Below, in pieces: positions 1 through 6,901 of a DNA stretch of 7,694 nt; the stretch's first letter is position 1; each line of letters opens with the position of its first letter. Both the position numbers and the translations under genes were made by a program. The notes beneath the pieces were generated by a model, which was given only the letters and a program-made list of their open reading frames with translations, was not told the DNA's origin and did no database searches. This DNA is from Anaerolineaceae bacterium (GTDB lineage: Bacteria; Chloroflexota; Anaerolineae; Anaerolineales; Villigracilaceae): the NCBI GenBank assembly GCA_022181005.1, contig BQMV01000149.1, positions 1-7,694 of the forward strand. The letters are read 5' to 3'.

Positions 1-1
1 G

Positions 2-136
2 TTGAAAGGCAACATCCAAGAACATCCGTTTGCAAAATTTGCTTTTCCATCCGCACCGGTGGGGCTGTACAACGGTTTCCCGTGGTTTGTACCATTCGCG
101 GGCGCGTGGCACAAGATTTTAGATTGGACAGGGTGA
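2..136 (+). CDS. C-terminal fragment of a protein, possibly an FAD-dependent oxidoreductase (5' end outside window)
   Basis: Frame 2 is open from the window edge to TGA at 134-136 and encodes 44 residues. The segment is rich in Pro, Phe, Trp and Gly, with the stretch LYNGFPWFVPFAGAWHKILD near the end. From memory this resembles the extreme C-terminus of some DAO-type FAD-dependent oxidoreductases, which end in a similar G-x-PWF-x-P-x-x-G-x-(W/Y) pattern shortly before the stop. That is a weak recognition: no nucleotide-binding motif or catalytic residue lies inside the window. Frame 1 is also open to a TAA at 139-141, but its translation is Arg/Cys-rich and unlike a protein tail, so frame 2 is preferred. 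No terminator follows, and the next gene has its own promoter 27 bp downstream. Confidence 0.5.
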   Translation: MKGNIQEHPFAKFAFPSAPVGLYNGFPWFVPFAGAWHKILDWTG

Positions 137-162
137 ACTAAGAGAAGAGAAAACAACTCGGA

Positions 163-191
163 GTGACATATCGGATAAATAGTATTAGAAT
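163..191 (+). promoter_or_regulatory. Sigma-70-type promoter for acs
   Basis: GTGACA (163-168) and TAGAAT (186-191) each match five of six consensus bases and are separated by exactly 17 bp. Transcription would start near 198, giving a leader of about 28 nt before the acs ATG at 226. The promoter lies in the gap after the upstream gene's stop at 136, so acs probably has its own transcript. This was judged by eye only. Confidence 0.6.
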
Positions 192-214
192 AGAAAAATA
201 TCTCTAACTTACGT

Positions 215-219
215 AGGAG
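215..219 (+). promoter_or_regulatory. Ribosome binding site deciding the acs start
   Basis: AGGAG at 215-219 lies 6 nt before the ATG at 226. An in-frame TTG at 220 would touch this Shine-Dalgarno sequence directly, leaving no spacer, so the ATG is the likely start. Confidence 0.75.
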
Positions 220-225
220 TTGCGC

Positions 226-2124
<1,899 letters not shown>

Positions 2125-2144
2125 GAGACACAGCAAAGGGCTAT

Positions 2145-2179
2145 GCGATTCCTGCATTGCAAAAACCGGCGCAGGACGC
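2145..2179 (+). other. Weak stem-loop downstream of acs
   Basis: TCCTGC (2150-2155) can pair with GCAGGA (2171-2176) across a 15-nt loop. GCG (2145-2147) and CGC (2177-2179) extend the stem beyond a two-base bulge. No T-run follows, so this is not a convincing intrinsic terminator. It may only protect the 3' end of the acs mRNA. It is the sole structure seen between acs and the next promoter. Confidence 0.25.
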
Positions 2180-2204
2180 TCTCGCTATGCCCGTCGACGT
2201 CTAG

Positions 2205-2210
2205 TATAAT
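2205..2210 (+). promoter_or_regulatory. -10 box upstream of the DUF1684 gene
   Basis: A perfect TATAAT lies at 2205-2210. No good -35 hexamer sits 16-18 bp upstream: TCGCTA at 2182-2187 (17-bp spacer) matches TTGACA at only three positions. A start site about 7 nt downstream would fall at or near the ATG at 2217, which opens an 11-codon micro-ORF. The box is in a 124-bp gap between two co-directional genes, where a promoter is expected. Confidence 0.5.
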
Positions 2211-2216
2211 CGCCTG

Positions 2217-2252
2217 ATGAAACCGGAATTTATCAACGTAAATCTGAAATGA
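2217..2252 (+). CDS. Candidate 11-codon micro-ORF, possibly leaderless, overlapping the DUF1684 start
   Basis: ATG at 2217 is followed by ten sense codons (peptide MKPEFINVNLK) and TGA at 2250-2252. The stop overlaps the ATG of the downstream gene (2249-2251) in an ATGA arrangement, the classic geometry of translational coupling. The ATG lies six bases after the TATAAT box, so a transcript could start at or next to it with no leader. The downstream gene lacks a clear Shine-Dalgarno sequence, which fits delivery of ribosomes by the micro-ORF. An ORF this short can arise by chance and the peptide matches nothing known to me. It could also be the remnant of an N-terminus shifted out of frame. 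Confidence 0.3.
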   Translation: MKPEFINVNLK

Positions 2253-3100
2253 GTCTTATTATGACCAGTGAAAAGCATCTAAAGAACGTGTATATGTGGC
2301 GCGAAGAAATGGATGATAACCTACGGCGAGAGAACGGCTGGCTCGCGCTAGCGGGATTATTCTGGCTTCGTCAAGGCAAAAACATTGTCGGTTCAGCGCC
2401 CGATGCGGACATTCTGCTTCCGAAGCGCGCGCCGGCAAAGTTGGGCGTGTTTGAGTTCGACGGCTCCAACGTCGCCATCCAGATCGAAGCAAGCCTGCCG
2501 GTCGAGATTAACGGCGTCGAGGCTAAATCTGCCGCGCTCAGCGCCGACGAAGAGAACGTCCCATCCTTCATCACGTTCGACAATATGCGCATGGTCGTTG
2601 TGCGCCGTTCCAAAGGCGTGGGTATTCGTTTATGGGATAACACCCGCGAAGACAGAAACGTCTATCCGCCCCGCGAGTGGTACGCGGTAAAAGATGAATA
2701 TCTAGTTCCCGCTACATACACGAAATATGAAACGCCTCAGATCGTCAAAATGCCCGATATCCTCGGCTCGATCCTCGACGAGCAAATGCACGGCTATGTA
2801 TCGTTCGAGTTGAACGGCCAACAACGCGAACTGATGGCGCAGGAATTGCCCGATCGCCGCCTGTTCATCCAATTTATGGATGAGACGAACAATCAGTCCA
2901 CCTACCCTTCGGGGCGCTATCACCACACTGACCCGCATGAAAATGGAAGCGTTTTTATTGATTTCAATAAAGCCTATAGCCCGCCATGCTCTTTTACCGA
3001 GTACGCCACTTGTACATTCCCGCCGCAAGAAAATCATTTACAAACCGCGGTCGAAGCGGGCGAGCTCTATACCGACTATCAACGCAAGCGCCATCATTAA
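2249..3100 (+). CDS. DUF1684 family protein of unknown function
   Basis: This is a 283-residue soluble protein with no signal peptide or membrane segment, about the usual family length. The DUF1684 pattern is clear: GWLALAGLFWLRQGKNIVGS (30-49), DADILLP (52-58), the central R-x-W-D with NVYPPREWY (127-145), FMDETNNQSTYPSGRYH (209-225) and the hallmark tail DFNKAYSPPC with EYATCTFPPQEN and EAGE (238-272). Cys247 and Cys255 sit where the family tail normally has Cys. Residues about 45-95 (G-S-x-x-D-A-D-I-x-L-P followed by short strands ending VEINGV) look like an FHA-type phosphopeptide-binding fold; that is a reading by eye. Biochemical function is not established to my knowledge. ATG 2249 is used because it overlaps the micro-ORF stop. 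ATG 2261, four codons later, is equally plausible, and neither has a good Shine-Dalgarno sequence. The stop codon is 3 bp from the convergent operon's terminator. Confidence 0.85.
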   Translation: MSLIMTSEKHLKNVYMWREEMDDNLRRENGWLALAGLFWLRQGKNIVGSAPDADILLPKRAPAKLGVFEFDGSNVAIQIEASLPVEINGVEAKSAALSADEENVPSFITFDNMRMVVVRRSKGVGIRLWDNTREDRNVYPPREWYAVKDEYLVPATYTKYETPQIVKMPDILGSILDEQMHGYVSFELNGQQRELMAQELPDRRLFIQFMDETNNQSTYPSGRYHHTDPHENGSVFIDFNKAYSPPCSFTEYATCTFPPQENHLQTAVEAGELYTDYQRKRHH

Positions 3101-3102
3101 AT

Positions 3103-3131
3103 AAAAAACACTCCGCTTATCAAAGGCGGAG
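3103..3131 (-). terminator. Intrinsic terminator of the ECF transporter operon
   Basis: Read on the minus strand, CTCCGC (3131-3126) pairs with GCGGAG (3116-3111) across a 9-nt loop. TG and then six T (3108-3103) follow at once. It begins 25 nt after the stop of the last operon gene. On the plus strand the same stem has the A-run upstream and no T-run downstream, so it would not terminate the DUF1684 transcript in the standard way. Confidence 0.85.
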
Positions 3132-3156
3132 CGCCGCGTTAACCGTAAAGTTAGCG

Positions 3157-4014
3157 TTATAAGGCGGTTGGCGCCCAGAACATCCCATATCCTGTAAAGC
3201 CGAGGGCGAGCGAGCCGACAAGTAGGATGACGCCAACCCAGATTAAAATTTGATCGCGCGTTTTGCGTTCCAGCACATCAATCCATGTGCGCGGTCCGAT
3301 TCCAAAAGCGCGCAAATCCATCGCATCAATAATATCTTCGCTGCCGATGATGGCATGGATCACGACCGGCACAAAGATAGGTCCCATTTTACGAACTTGT
3401 TCGATCAGCCCGCCGCTAAAATGCTCCAACTCATAGCCGCGCGCGCGTTGCGCGTCCACCGTCAACTGAAAATCGCGCGCAAACGTGGGGATGAAGCGCA
3501 TGGTCAGGTCCATCGCGTATGCAAATTTATCGTTGAGTCCCAATCCTTTGAAGGTAACGCCGTATAAGGCAGGGTTGAGAGAAAAAGGGATCAACACAGT
3601 CATGATCGCCATGCTGGCGACGCGGGTAAATTGACTCAGGGCGAAGAAAATTCGTTCGACGGTGATGTCAAGCGCGGGCGTCCACCCGAGGATGGAAAAA
3701 GACGCTTCAAAACGGCGGATAAGATGCTCTTCCGCATACACTTCCACCCCGCCGCGCCCCGTTAAAAAAGTCATGATAGAAAAGAAAAAGACAAATCCGA
3801 CGATAAACAAAAACGAACGGCGAATCTCCCGCCATTGAATGCGCGAAGAGATCAGCGTAAAGACAGCAAAAGCCAGAAAGGGGATCAGGTAGCGAACGTC
3901 CCAGAACGTAAGCGTGGAGAATAGAAAGCAAACATAAAAGATCAGCCAAGCGCGCGGATCAAAACTTTGGATGAAAGAGCGTTCGCGTTTACGGTATCGC
4001 CAAGGAATGAGCAT
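3157..4014 (-). CDS. ECF transporter T component (EcfT-like transmembrane coupling protein)
   Basis: This 285-residue integral membrane protein transmits ATPase movement to the substrate-binding S component in an energy-coupling-factor importer. Hydrophobic helices lie at about 23-38, 42-58, 67-85, 126-145, 212-228 and 256-275. A long charged cytoplasmic stretch contains the two coupling motifs of the family: AQRARG at 188-193 (canonical A-x-x-A-R-G) and AMDLRAFG at 231-238, the second being degenerate (R-A-F-G instead of A-R-G). The preceding MDLTMRFIPTF (168-178) is also typical of EcfT/CbiQ/YkoC proteins. It is the last gene of the operon, with a terminator 25 nt downstream. ATG 4014 is the only reasonable start but has no Shine-Dalgarno sequence; a strong palindrome ends 10 nt before it. 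It is in the same frame as the upstream S gene, separated by one TAA and 16 sense codons. Confidence 0.9.
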   Translation of the reverse strand: MLIPWRYRKRERSFIQSFDPRAWLIFYVCFLFSTLTFWDVRYLIPFLAFAVFTLISSRIQWREIRRSFLFIVGFVFFFSIMTFLTGRGGVEVYAEEHLIRRFEASFSILGWTPALDITVERIFFALSQFTRVASMAIMTVLIPFSLNPALYGVTFKGLGLNDKFAYAMDLTMRFIPTFARDFQLTVDAQRARGYELEHFSGGLIEQVRKMGPIFVPVVIHAIIGSEDIIDAMDLRAFGIGPRTWIDVLERKTRDQILIWVGVILLVGSLALGFTGYGMFWAPTAL

Positions 4015-4024
4015 ATTATATTTC

Positions 4025-4051
4025 GCTTGCCGGGGACGCGCCCCGGCAAGC
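4025..4051 (-). repeat. Perfect 11-bp palindrome between the S and T genes
   Basis: GCTTGCCGGGG (4025-4035) and CCCCGGCAAGC (4041-4051) are exact reverse complements around a 5-nt loop, a very stable GC-rich hairpin in RNA from either strand. On the operon strand it fills the 48-nt gap between the S stop and the T start and is followed by GAAATATAAT, with no U-tract, so it is not an ordinary terminator. Possible roles are a REP-like dispersed palindrome, an mRNA-stability or processing site that lowers T expression relative to S, or a translation regulator. The sequence alone does not choose. Confidence 0.75.
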
Positions 4052-4062
4052 CTTAAATCTTC

Positions 4063-5004
4063 TTATCGACCGGATTGTTTCTGCACAGCTGCATATGCGA
4101 CGACAAGCAGCGGCACGAGAATGGCGGCAAAGATCAAGTTTGGTCCAGCTGCAGGTAGGAATTCGCCTACAACAGCCGTAACGAAACTGTAGCCATTAAT
4201 CCAAATATCGGAGAGCGCAGCGTAACCGATGCCAATCAAGTTGCCAAGCATGCCCCACGTAACCGCAGCAGCTACGTCAACATTTTTGCCAAACCCAAAG
4301 CGAACCGCCAACACTAGAATAAAGCCGATCAATACGGAAATGCCGGCGGTTAACGCGATAGGCTGGTCGCCGTAGACGTCTCGAGCGGGGTCAAAAAACA
4401 TCATGTTCGTCTCAGAGCTATTCATGAAATAGAGAACGGTCGCCAAAGCGGTCAAGACGCCGCCAATCCACAGGACGGCATTCGCGCTGCGTTTGCGGTC
4501 GGAGAACAGAGCGGGCAAGCCGGCGATAAAACCGATCAAGCCATTGCCCACGCTCCACTGGGGAGACAAGCCAAAGCCGGAGATCGCATCGCCAAAGGTA
4601 TTGCCGACAATACCGGTGAAAAATCCGACGACGGGACCAAACGCATAACCGAAGAACATCGGAATAGCGACCGCAGGGCGCAAAGCCACCTGGCTCAACG
4701 ACGGCACAACGAATACAGTGGCATTGAAAAACCACGAGAACACGGCGTACAGCGCCGCGCCGATCGCCATCCAAACTACCTGACGCGTACCCACTTCCCA
4801 TGCGTTATTTTCTTTTGTAGCGGCGTACACCGCATAGACGATCAGCAGCCCGATGAACATGAATCCCAAACGTAAGCCGAGCGTGGCTTGCTCCACTTGA
4901 AAATTCTCTATCTTTAACGCATTCCCTAGAAATAGGATCAAGAACAACATGATCGCCAAAATCCCAGCCAGAGAATACAGCATACTGCGTAAATTCTTAG
5001 ACAT
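4063..5004 (-). CDS. ECF transporter S component (substrate-binding membrane protein), substrate unknown
   Basis: This 313-residue, very hydrophobic protein has roughly eight to nine helices (about 8-28, 41-62, 76-95, 110-137, 150-167, 176-193, 215-236, 245-262, 286-307). It should bind a vitamin-like substrate in the membrane and release it inside when coupled to the T and ATPase subunits. TRQVVWMAIGAALYAVFSW (73-91) resembles the first helix of S components, with the small-residue face that docks on EcfT. RPAVAIPMFFGYAFGPVVGF (109-128), then GNTFGDAISG (134-143) and GNGLIGFIAGL (153-163), match the conserved RP-x-x-x-IP...GP-x-x-G...GD pattern of riboflavin-type and related ECF S proteins. 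It is clearly longer than typical S components (about 170-220 residues), carrying two extra N-terminal helices and a C-terminal extension. ATG 5004 is preferred over ATG 5019 because the codons between them form the Shine-Dalgarno sequence. Its place between the ATPase and T genes fixes the role but not the ligand. Confidence 0.85.
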   Translation of the reverse strand: MSKNLRSMLYSLAGILAIMLFLILFLGNALKIENFQVEQATLGLRLGFMFIGLLIVYAVYAATKENNAWEVGTRQVVWMAIGAALYAVFSWFFNATVFVVPSLSQVALRPAVAIPMFFGYAFGPVVGFFTGIVGNTFGDAISGFGLSPQWSVGNGLIGFIAGLPALFSDRKRSANAVLWIGGVLTALATVLYFMNSSETNMMFFDPARDVYGDQPIALTAGISVLIGFILVLAVRFGFGKNVDVAAAVTWGMLGNLIGIGYAALSDIWINGYSFVTAVVGEFLPAAGPNLIFAAILVPLLVVAYAAVQKQSGR

Positions 5005-5008
5005 TTTC

Positions 5009-5017
5009 CTTCTCCTC
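5009..5017 (-). promoter_or_regulatory. Ribosome binding site deciding the S-component start
   Basis: On the minus strand AGGAGAAGG occupies 5017-5009, with AGGAG ending 8 nt before ATG 5004. The upstream in-frame ATG at 5019 overlaps this purine run and would encode MRRRK from the Shine-Dalgarno bases themselves. ATG 5004 is therefore the likely start. Confidence 0.7.
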
Positions 5018-5031
5018 ATATTGTGTTATGG

Positions 5032-5059
5032 CAAGCGGCGAATGTTTTCACAACGCTTG
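5032..5059 (-). other. Inverted repeat between the ATPase and S genes
   Basis: CAAGCG (5032-5037) and CGCTTG (5054-5059) can form a 6-bp stem with a 16-nt loop in the 56-nt gap between the ATPase stop and the S start. GGCAAGC at 5030-5036 is the same 7-mer found in the arms of the palindrome at the next junction (4045-4051). There is no T-run, so no terminator is called. The structure is weak and may be chance. Confidence 0.3.
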
Positions 5060-5060
5060 T

Positions 5061-6680
5061 TTATAAATGCGCCAACGCTTCGGCTCGCATAAATTTCCCT
5101 GTTTCGCCAAGGCGCTCCAGATTAAGCCTCAGCAGCGAAGTGGCCTCTAGGCGGTTGGCTTTTAGCCGGTCGAAATCGCGCAAGACATCCTGCGGTCTGC
5201 CATCAGCGACGAGTCGTCCATCGTTCACGATCAATACGCGGTTGGCATAAATGACCGCTAAATCCACATCATGCGTGATGAAAAGAATCGCTTCAAACGA
5301 AGGCAGTTGCAAAATTGAATCCATGAAGTTCATATAATTTTGATAATCTTGCCCGGCGGTCGGTTCATCCATCACAAGGATTTTTGACTGCATTGCCAGA
5401 ATCGCAGCGATGCTCACGCGTTTTTGCTGGCCAAACGATAACGCTAGCGGCGGGTCGTTCTCTTTATCGGATAGGTTCACAATTCTTAGCGCTTCTTTCA
5501 CCTCCATTTCAATCCGCTCGTCTGAATGTCGCAAATTTGTAGGACCAAACGCCAATTCTTCCCGAACGGTCGGCGCGAACAACATGTGGCTTGGGCTCTG
5601 GAACACATAGCCCAAGACGCTTGCGATTTGCGCGACGCTGATTTCCTTGGTATCGCGTCCATTTACCAGCACGCGCCCCGTCTTCGGCTTGAGCAAACCA
5701 ATCGCATGTTTAACGAAAGTTGTCTTGCCCGCGCCGTTGGGTCCCAAGACGGCAATCACATCGCCGCGCTTGATCTCCAAGTTAAGGCCGTGAAGGACCT
5801 CGACGTTAGACTCATATCCGAACGCGACATTCTCAAACTTGACGATGGCTTCATCATTCGAGTCGGCAGACGTTGCGCCCGGCAAGAGATTAATCTCCTC
5901 GGGAGGCGCTTCCGCCTTGGCGCGTTCAACGATGACGTTCGCCGGCAGCTTTACTTCGCGAAAGCTCGCCACGTTAAATAACCCCGCCGCATCTCCCAAG
6001 TAACGAATTTCTCCGCTATCCATGAGCATTACGCGTTCCGGCTTAATCCGCAGCACATCTTCGACGCGGTGTTCGACCATCAAGATAGTAATGCCCTGAT
6101 CGGCAAGAAAACGCGCTGTGTCTAATGCGTCTTGAGCCGAAGCGGGATCGAGGCTTGCCAGCGGCTCGTCGAGCAACAAGATAGACGGTCGCATTGCCAA
6201 TATGCCCGCCAACGCTAGTTTCTGCTTTTCGCCGCCCGAAAGGCTAAAGGTCTCGCGTTCGCGCAGATGAAATATCTTCAAGAAGGTCAGCGCTTCATCC
6301 ACGCGTTGAAAGATCTCTTCGCGCGGAATATTCAGGTTTTCCAGCCCGAAAGCGACTTCGTTTACTACCTTCGTTCCAAGGATCTGCCGTTCAGGGTCTT
6401 GAAGCGCCGTTCCGATCTTCTGCGAAATTTGTGAAAGTTTCCAACTTTGAATATCCTTGCCAAATACGGCGACGCGTCCGTTGATCTCGCCTTTATAAGA
6501 GCGCGGCGCCAGCCCATTCAAACAGCGGATCAGCGTCGTTTTGCCGCAGCCGCTTGCGCCGGCGATCAAAAGGATTTCACCTGCACGCACATCGAACGAA
6601 ATATTTCGGATCGCAGTTTCCTGACGATCGCGATAACGAAAGGATAGGTCTTTAACAGCCAGCGGCAACGCTTCGGTCAT
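5061..6680 (-). CDS. ECF transporter ATPase with two fused ABC domains (EcfA-EcfA', YkoD-like)
   Basis: This cytoplasmic energy subunit has 539 residues, with two ABC domains in one chain supplying both nucleotide-binding sites of an ECF importer. Domain 1 (about 6-240) has Walker A GASGCGKTT (41-49), Q-loop Gln94, signature LSGGEKQK (147-154), Walker B ILLLDEP (167-173) and H-loop His204. A charged linker (about 250-275) leads to domain 2 (about 278-510), with Walker A GPNGAGKTT (313-321), Gln361, signature LSFGQQKR (414-421), Walker B ILVMDEP (434-440) and His470. Both sites keep the catalytic Glu after the Walker B Asp, so both look competent. LSFGQ in place of LSGGQ is commonly seen in the second domain of YkoD-type fusions. 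It is the first large gene of the operon, before S and T, and such dedicated sets usually serve a single S protein. Its ATG overlaps the stop of a 25-codon upstream ORF (ATGA). No strong independent ribosome site is seen; GAGG is buried in a small hairpin. Confidence 0.95.
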   Translation of the reverse strand: MTEALPLAVKDLSFRYRDRQETAIRNISFDVRAGEILLIAGASGCGKTTLIRCLNGLAPRSYKGEINGRVAVFGKDIQSWKLSQISQKIGTALQDPERQILGTKVVNEVAFGLENLNIPREEIFQRVDEALTFLKIFHLRERETFSLSGGEKQKLALAGILAMRPSILLLDEPLASLDPASAQDALDTARFLADQGITILMVEHRVEDVLRIKPERVMLMDSGEIRYLGDAAGLFNVASFREVKLPANVIVERAKAEAPPEEINLLPGATSADSNDEAIVKFENVAFGYESNVEVLHGLNLEIKRGDVIAVLGPNGAGKTTFVKHAIGLLKPKTGRVLVNGRDTKEISVAQIASVLGYVFQSPSHMLFAPTVREELAFGPTNLRHSDERIEMEVKEALRIVNLSDKENDPPLALSFGQQKRVSIAAILAMQSKILVMDEPTAGQDYQNYMNFMDSILQLPSFEAILFITHDVDLAVIYANRVLIVNDGRLVADGRPQDVLRDFDRLKANRLEATSLLRLNLERLGETGKFMRAEALAHL

Positions 6681-6754
6681 GAGAGCGAAGCCTCGCTTAC
6701 ATATTCCATAGTCCCGCCTTTCATACCAAAATTAATCAACAGGGCAGTCGCCAT
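6677..6754 (-). CDS. Candidate 25-aa leader ORF coupled to the ECF ATPase gene
   Basis: On the minus strand ATG 6754 opens a 25-codon ORF that begins MATALLINFGMKGG and ends in EYVSEASLS. AGGAG (6768-6764) lies 9 nt upstream of the ATG, a good Shine-Dalgarno sequence. The stop TGA (6679-6677) overlaps the ATPase ATG (6680-6678) as ATGA. This ORF therefore has the best ribosome site at the head of the operon, while the ATPase gene itself has a poor one, a pattern expected for translational coupling. The N-terminal ATALLINFG is mildly hydrophobic but too short for a clear membrane helix. I recognise no family and there is no amino-acid run typical of biosynthetic attenuators. It may be a leader peptide, a tiny subunit, or simply a coupling device. 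Confidence 0.45.
   Translation of the reverse strand: MATALLINFGMKGGTMEYVSEASLS
6684..6697 (-). promoter_or_regulatory. Small hairpin over the ATPase ribosome site
   Basis: On the minus strand AGCGA (6697-6693) and TCGCT (6688-6684) pair around a 4-nt loop, placing the only Shine-Dalgarno-like GAGG in the stem and loop, three bases before the ATPase ATG at 6680. Ribosomes translating the leader ORF pass through these bases and would open the hairpin. The 5-bp stem is modest, so the effect is an inference. Confidence 0.35.
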
Positions 6755-6786
6755 CAACGCGCTCTCCTTTTAACTTAATTGCGTCT

Positions 6787-6792
6787 ATTATA
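6787..6792 (-). promoter_or_regulatory. -10 box of the ECF operon promoter
   Basis: TATAAT on the minus strand (6792-6787) would start transcription near 6780, about 26 nt before the leader ORF ATG at 6754. No good -35 box lies 16-18 bp upstream; TCTATA (6814-6809, 16-bp spacer) matches three of six bases. The weak -35 suggests dependence on an activator or low basal expression. The leader is too short for a vitamin riboswitch unless transcription begins further upstream. Confidence 0.5.
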
Positions 6793-6794
6793 AG

Positions 6795-6830
6795 ACAAGG
6801 AACGGTTTTATAGATATTAAATCTCCTTGT
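6795..6830. promoter_or_regulatory. Dyad flanking the ECF -35 region, possible operator
   Basis: ACAAGGA (6795-6801) and TCCTTGT (6824-6830) are exact 7-bp inverted repeats, 22 bp apart. Inside them, AGAT (6812-6815) and ATCT (6821-6824) form a second small dyad. One arm begins two bases from the -10 box and the other lies beyond the -35 position, so a dimeric regulator bound here would control the ECF promoter. The repeat arms are short, so chance is not excluded. Confidence 0.3.
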
Positions 6831-6872
6831 GCGAACGCGCTCGCCAAGCGCATAAACTATAAGCCAACGTCT

Positions 6873-6901
6873 TTGACGACTGCTTTATCCTACGCTATAC
6901 T
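6873..6901 (+). promoter_or_regulatory. Sigma-70-type promoter for the P5C dehydrogenase gene
   Basis: TTGACG (6873-6878) and TATACT (6896-6901) each match five of six consensus bases, with a 17-bp spacer. The predicted start near 6908 gives a leader of about 95 nt before ATG 7003. It fires rightward, divergent from the ECF promoter about 80 bp to the left. AGCGT (6905-6909) and ACGCT (6920-6924) could form a small hairpin at the 5' end of the leader. Confidence 0.7.

Noticed and set aside
220..225. TTG at 220 as the acs start
   Set aside because: It abuts the Shine-Dalgarno sequence AGGAG (215-219) with no spacer, while ATG 226 has a 6-nt spacer. Starting at 226 also puts Asp500, Arg515, Asp517, Gly524 and Lys609 at the Salmonella numbering.
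2702..3037. 111-residue minus-strand open frame opposite the DUF1684 gene
   Set aside because: It lies opposite conserved DUF1684 motifs, has no ribosome site and no recognisable domain.
4015..4020. TATAAT on the minus strand just before the T gene, as a promoter
   Set aside because: It touches the ATG directly, so transcription would start inside the coding region and could not include this start codon. It more likely serves as an unstructured AU-rich spacer.
5526..5981. 151-residue plus-strand open frame opposite the fused ATPase gene
   Set aside because: It is antisense to well-conserved ABC domain sequence, with no ribosome site and no family resemblance.
6837..6851. GCGCT/AGCGC hairpin in the divergent region as a terminator or operator
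   Set aside because: It is only 5 bp, has no T-run on either side, and sits in locally GC-rich sequence where such short repeats are common.
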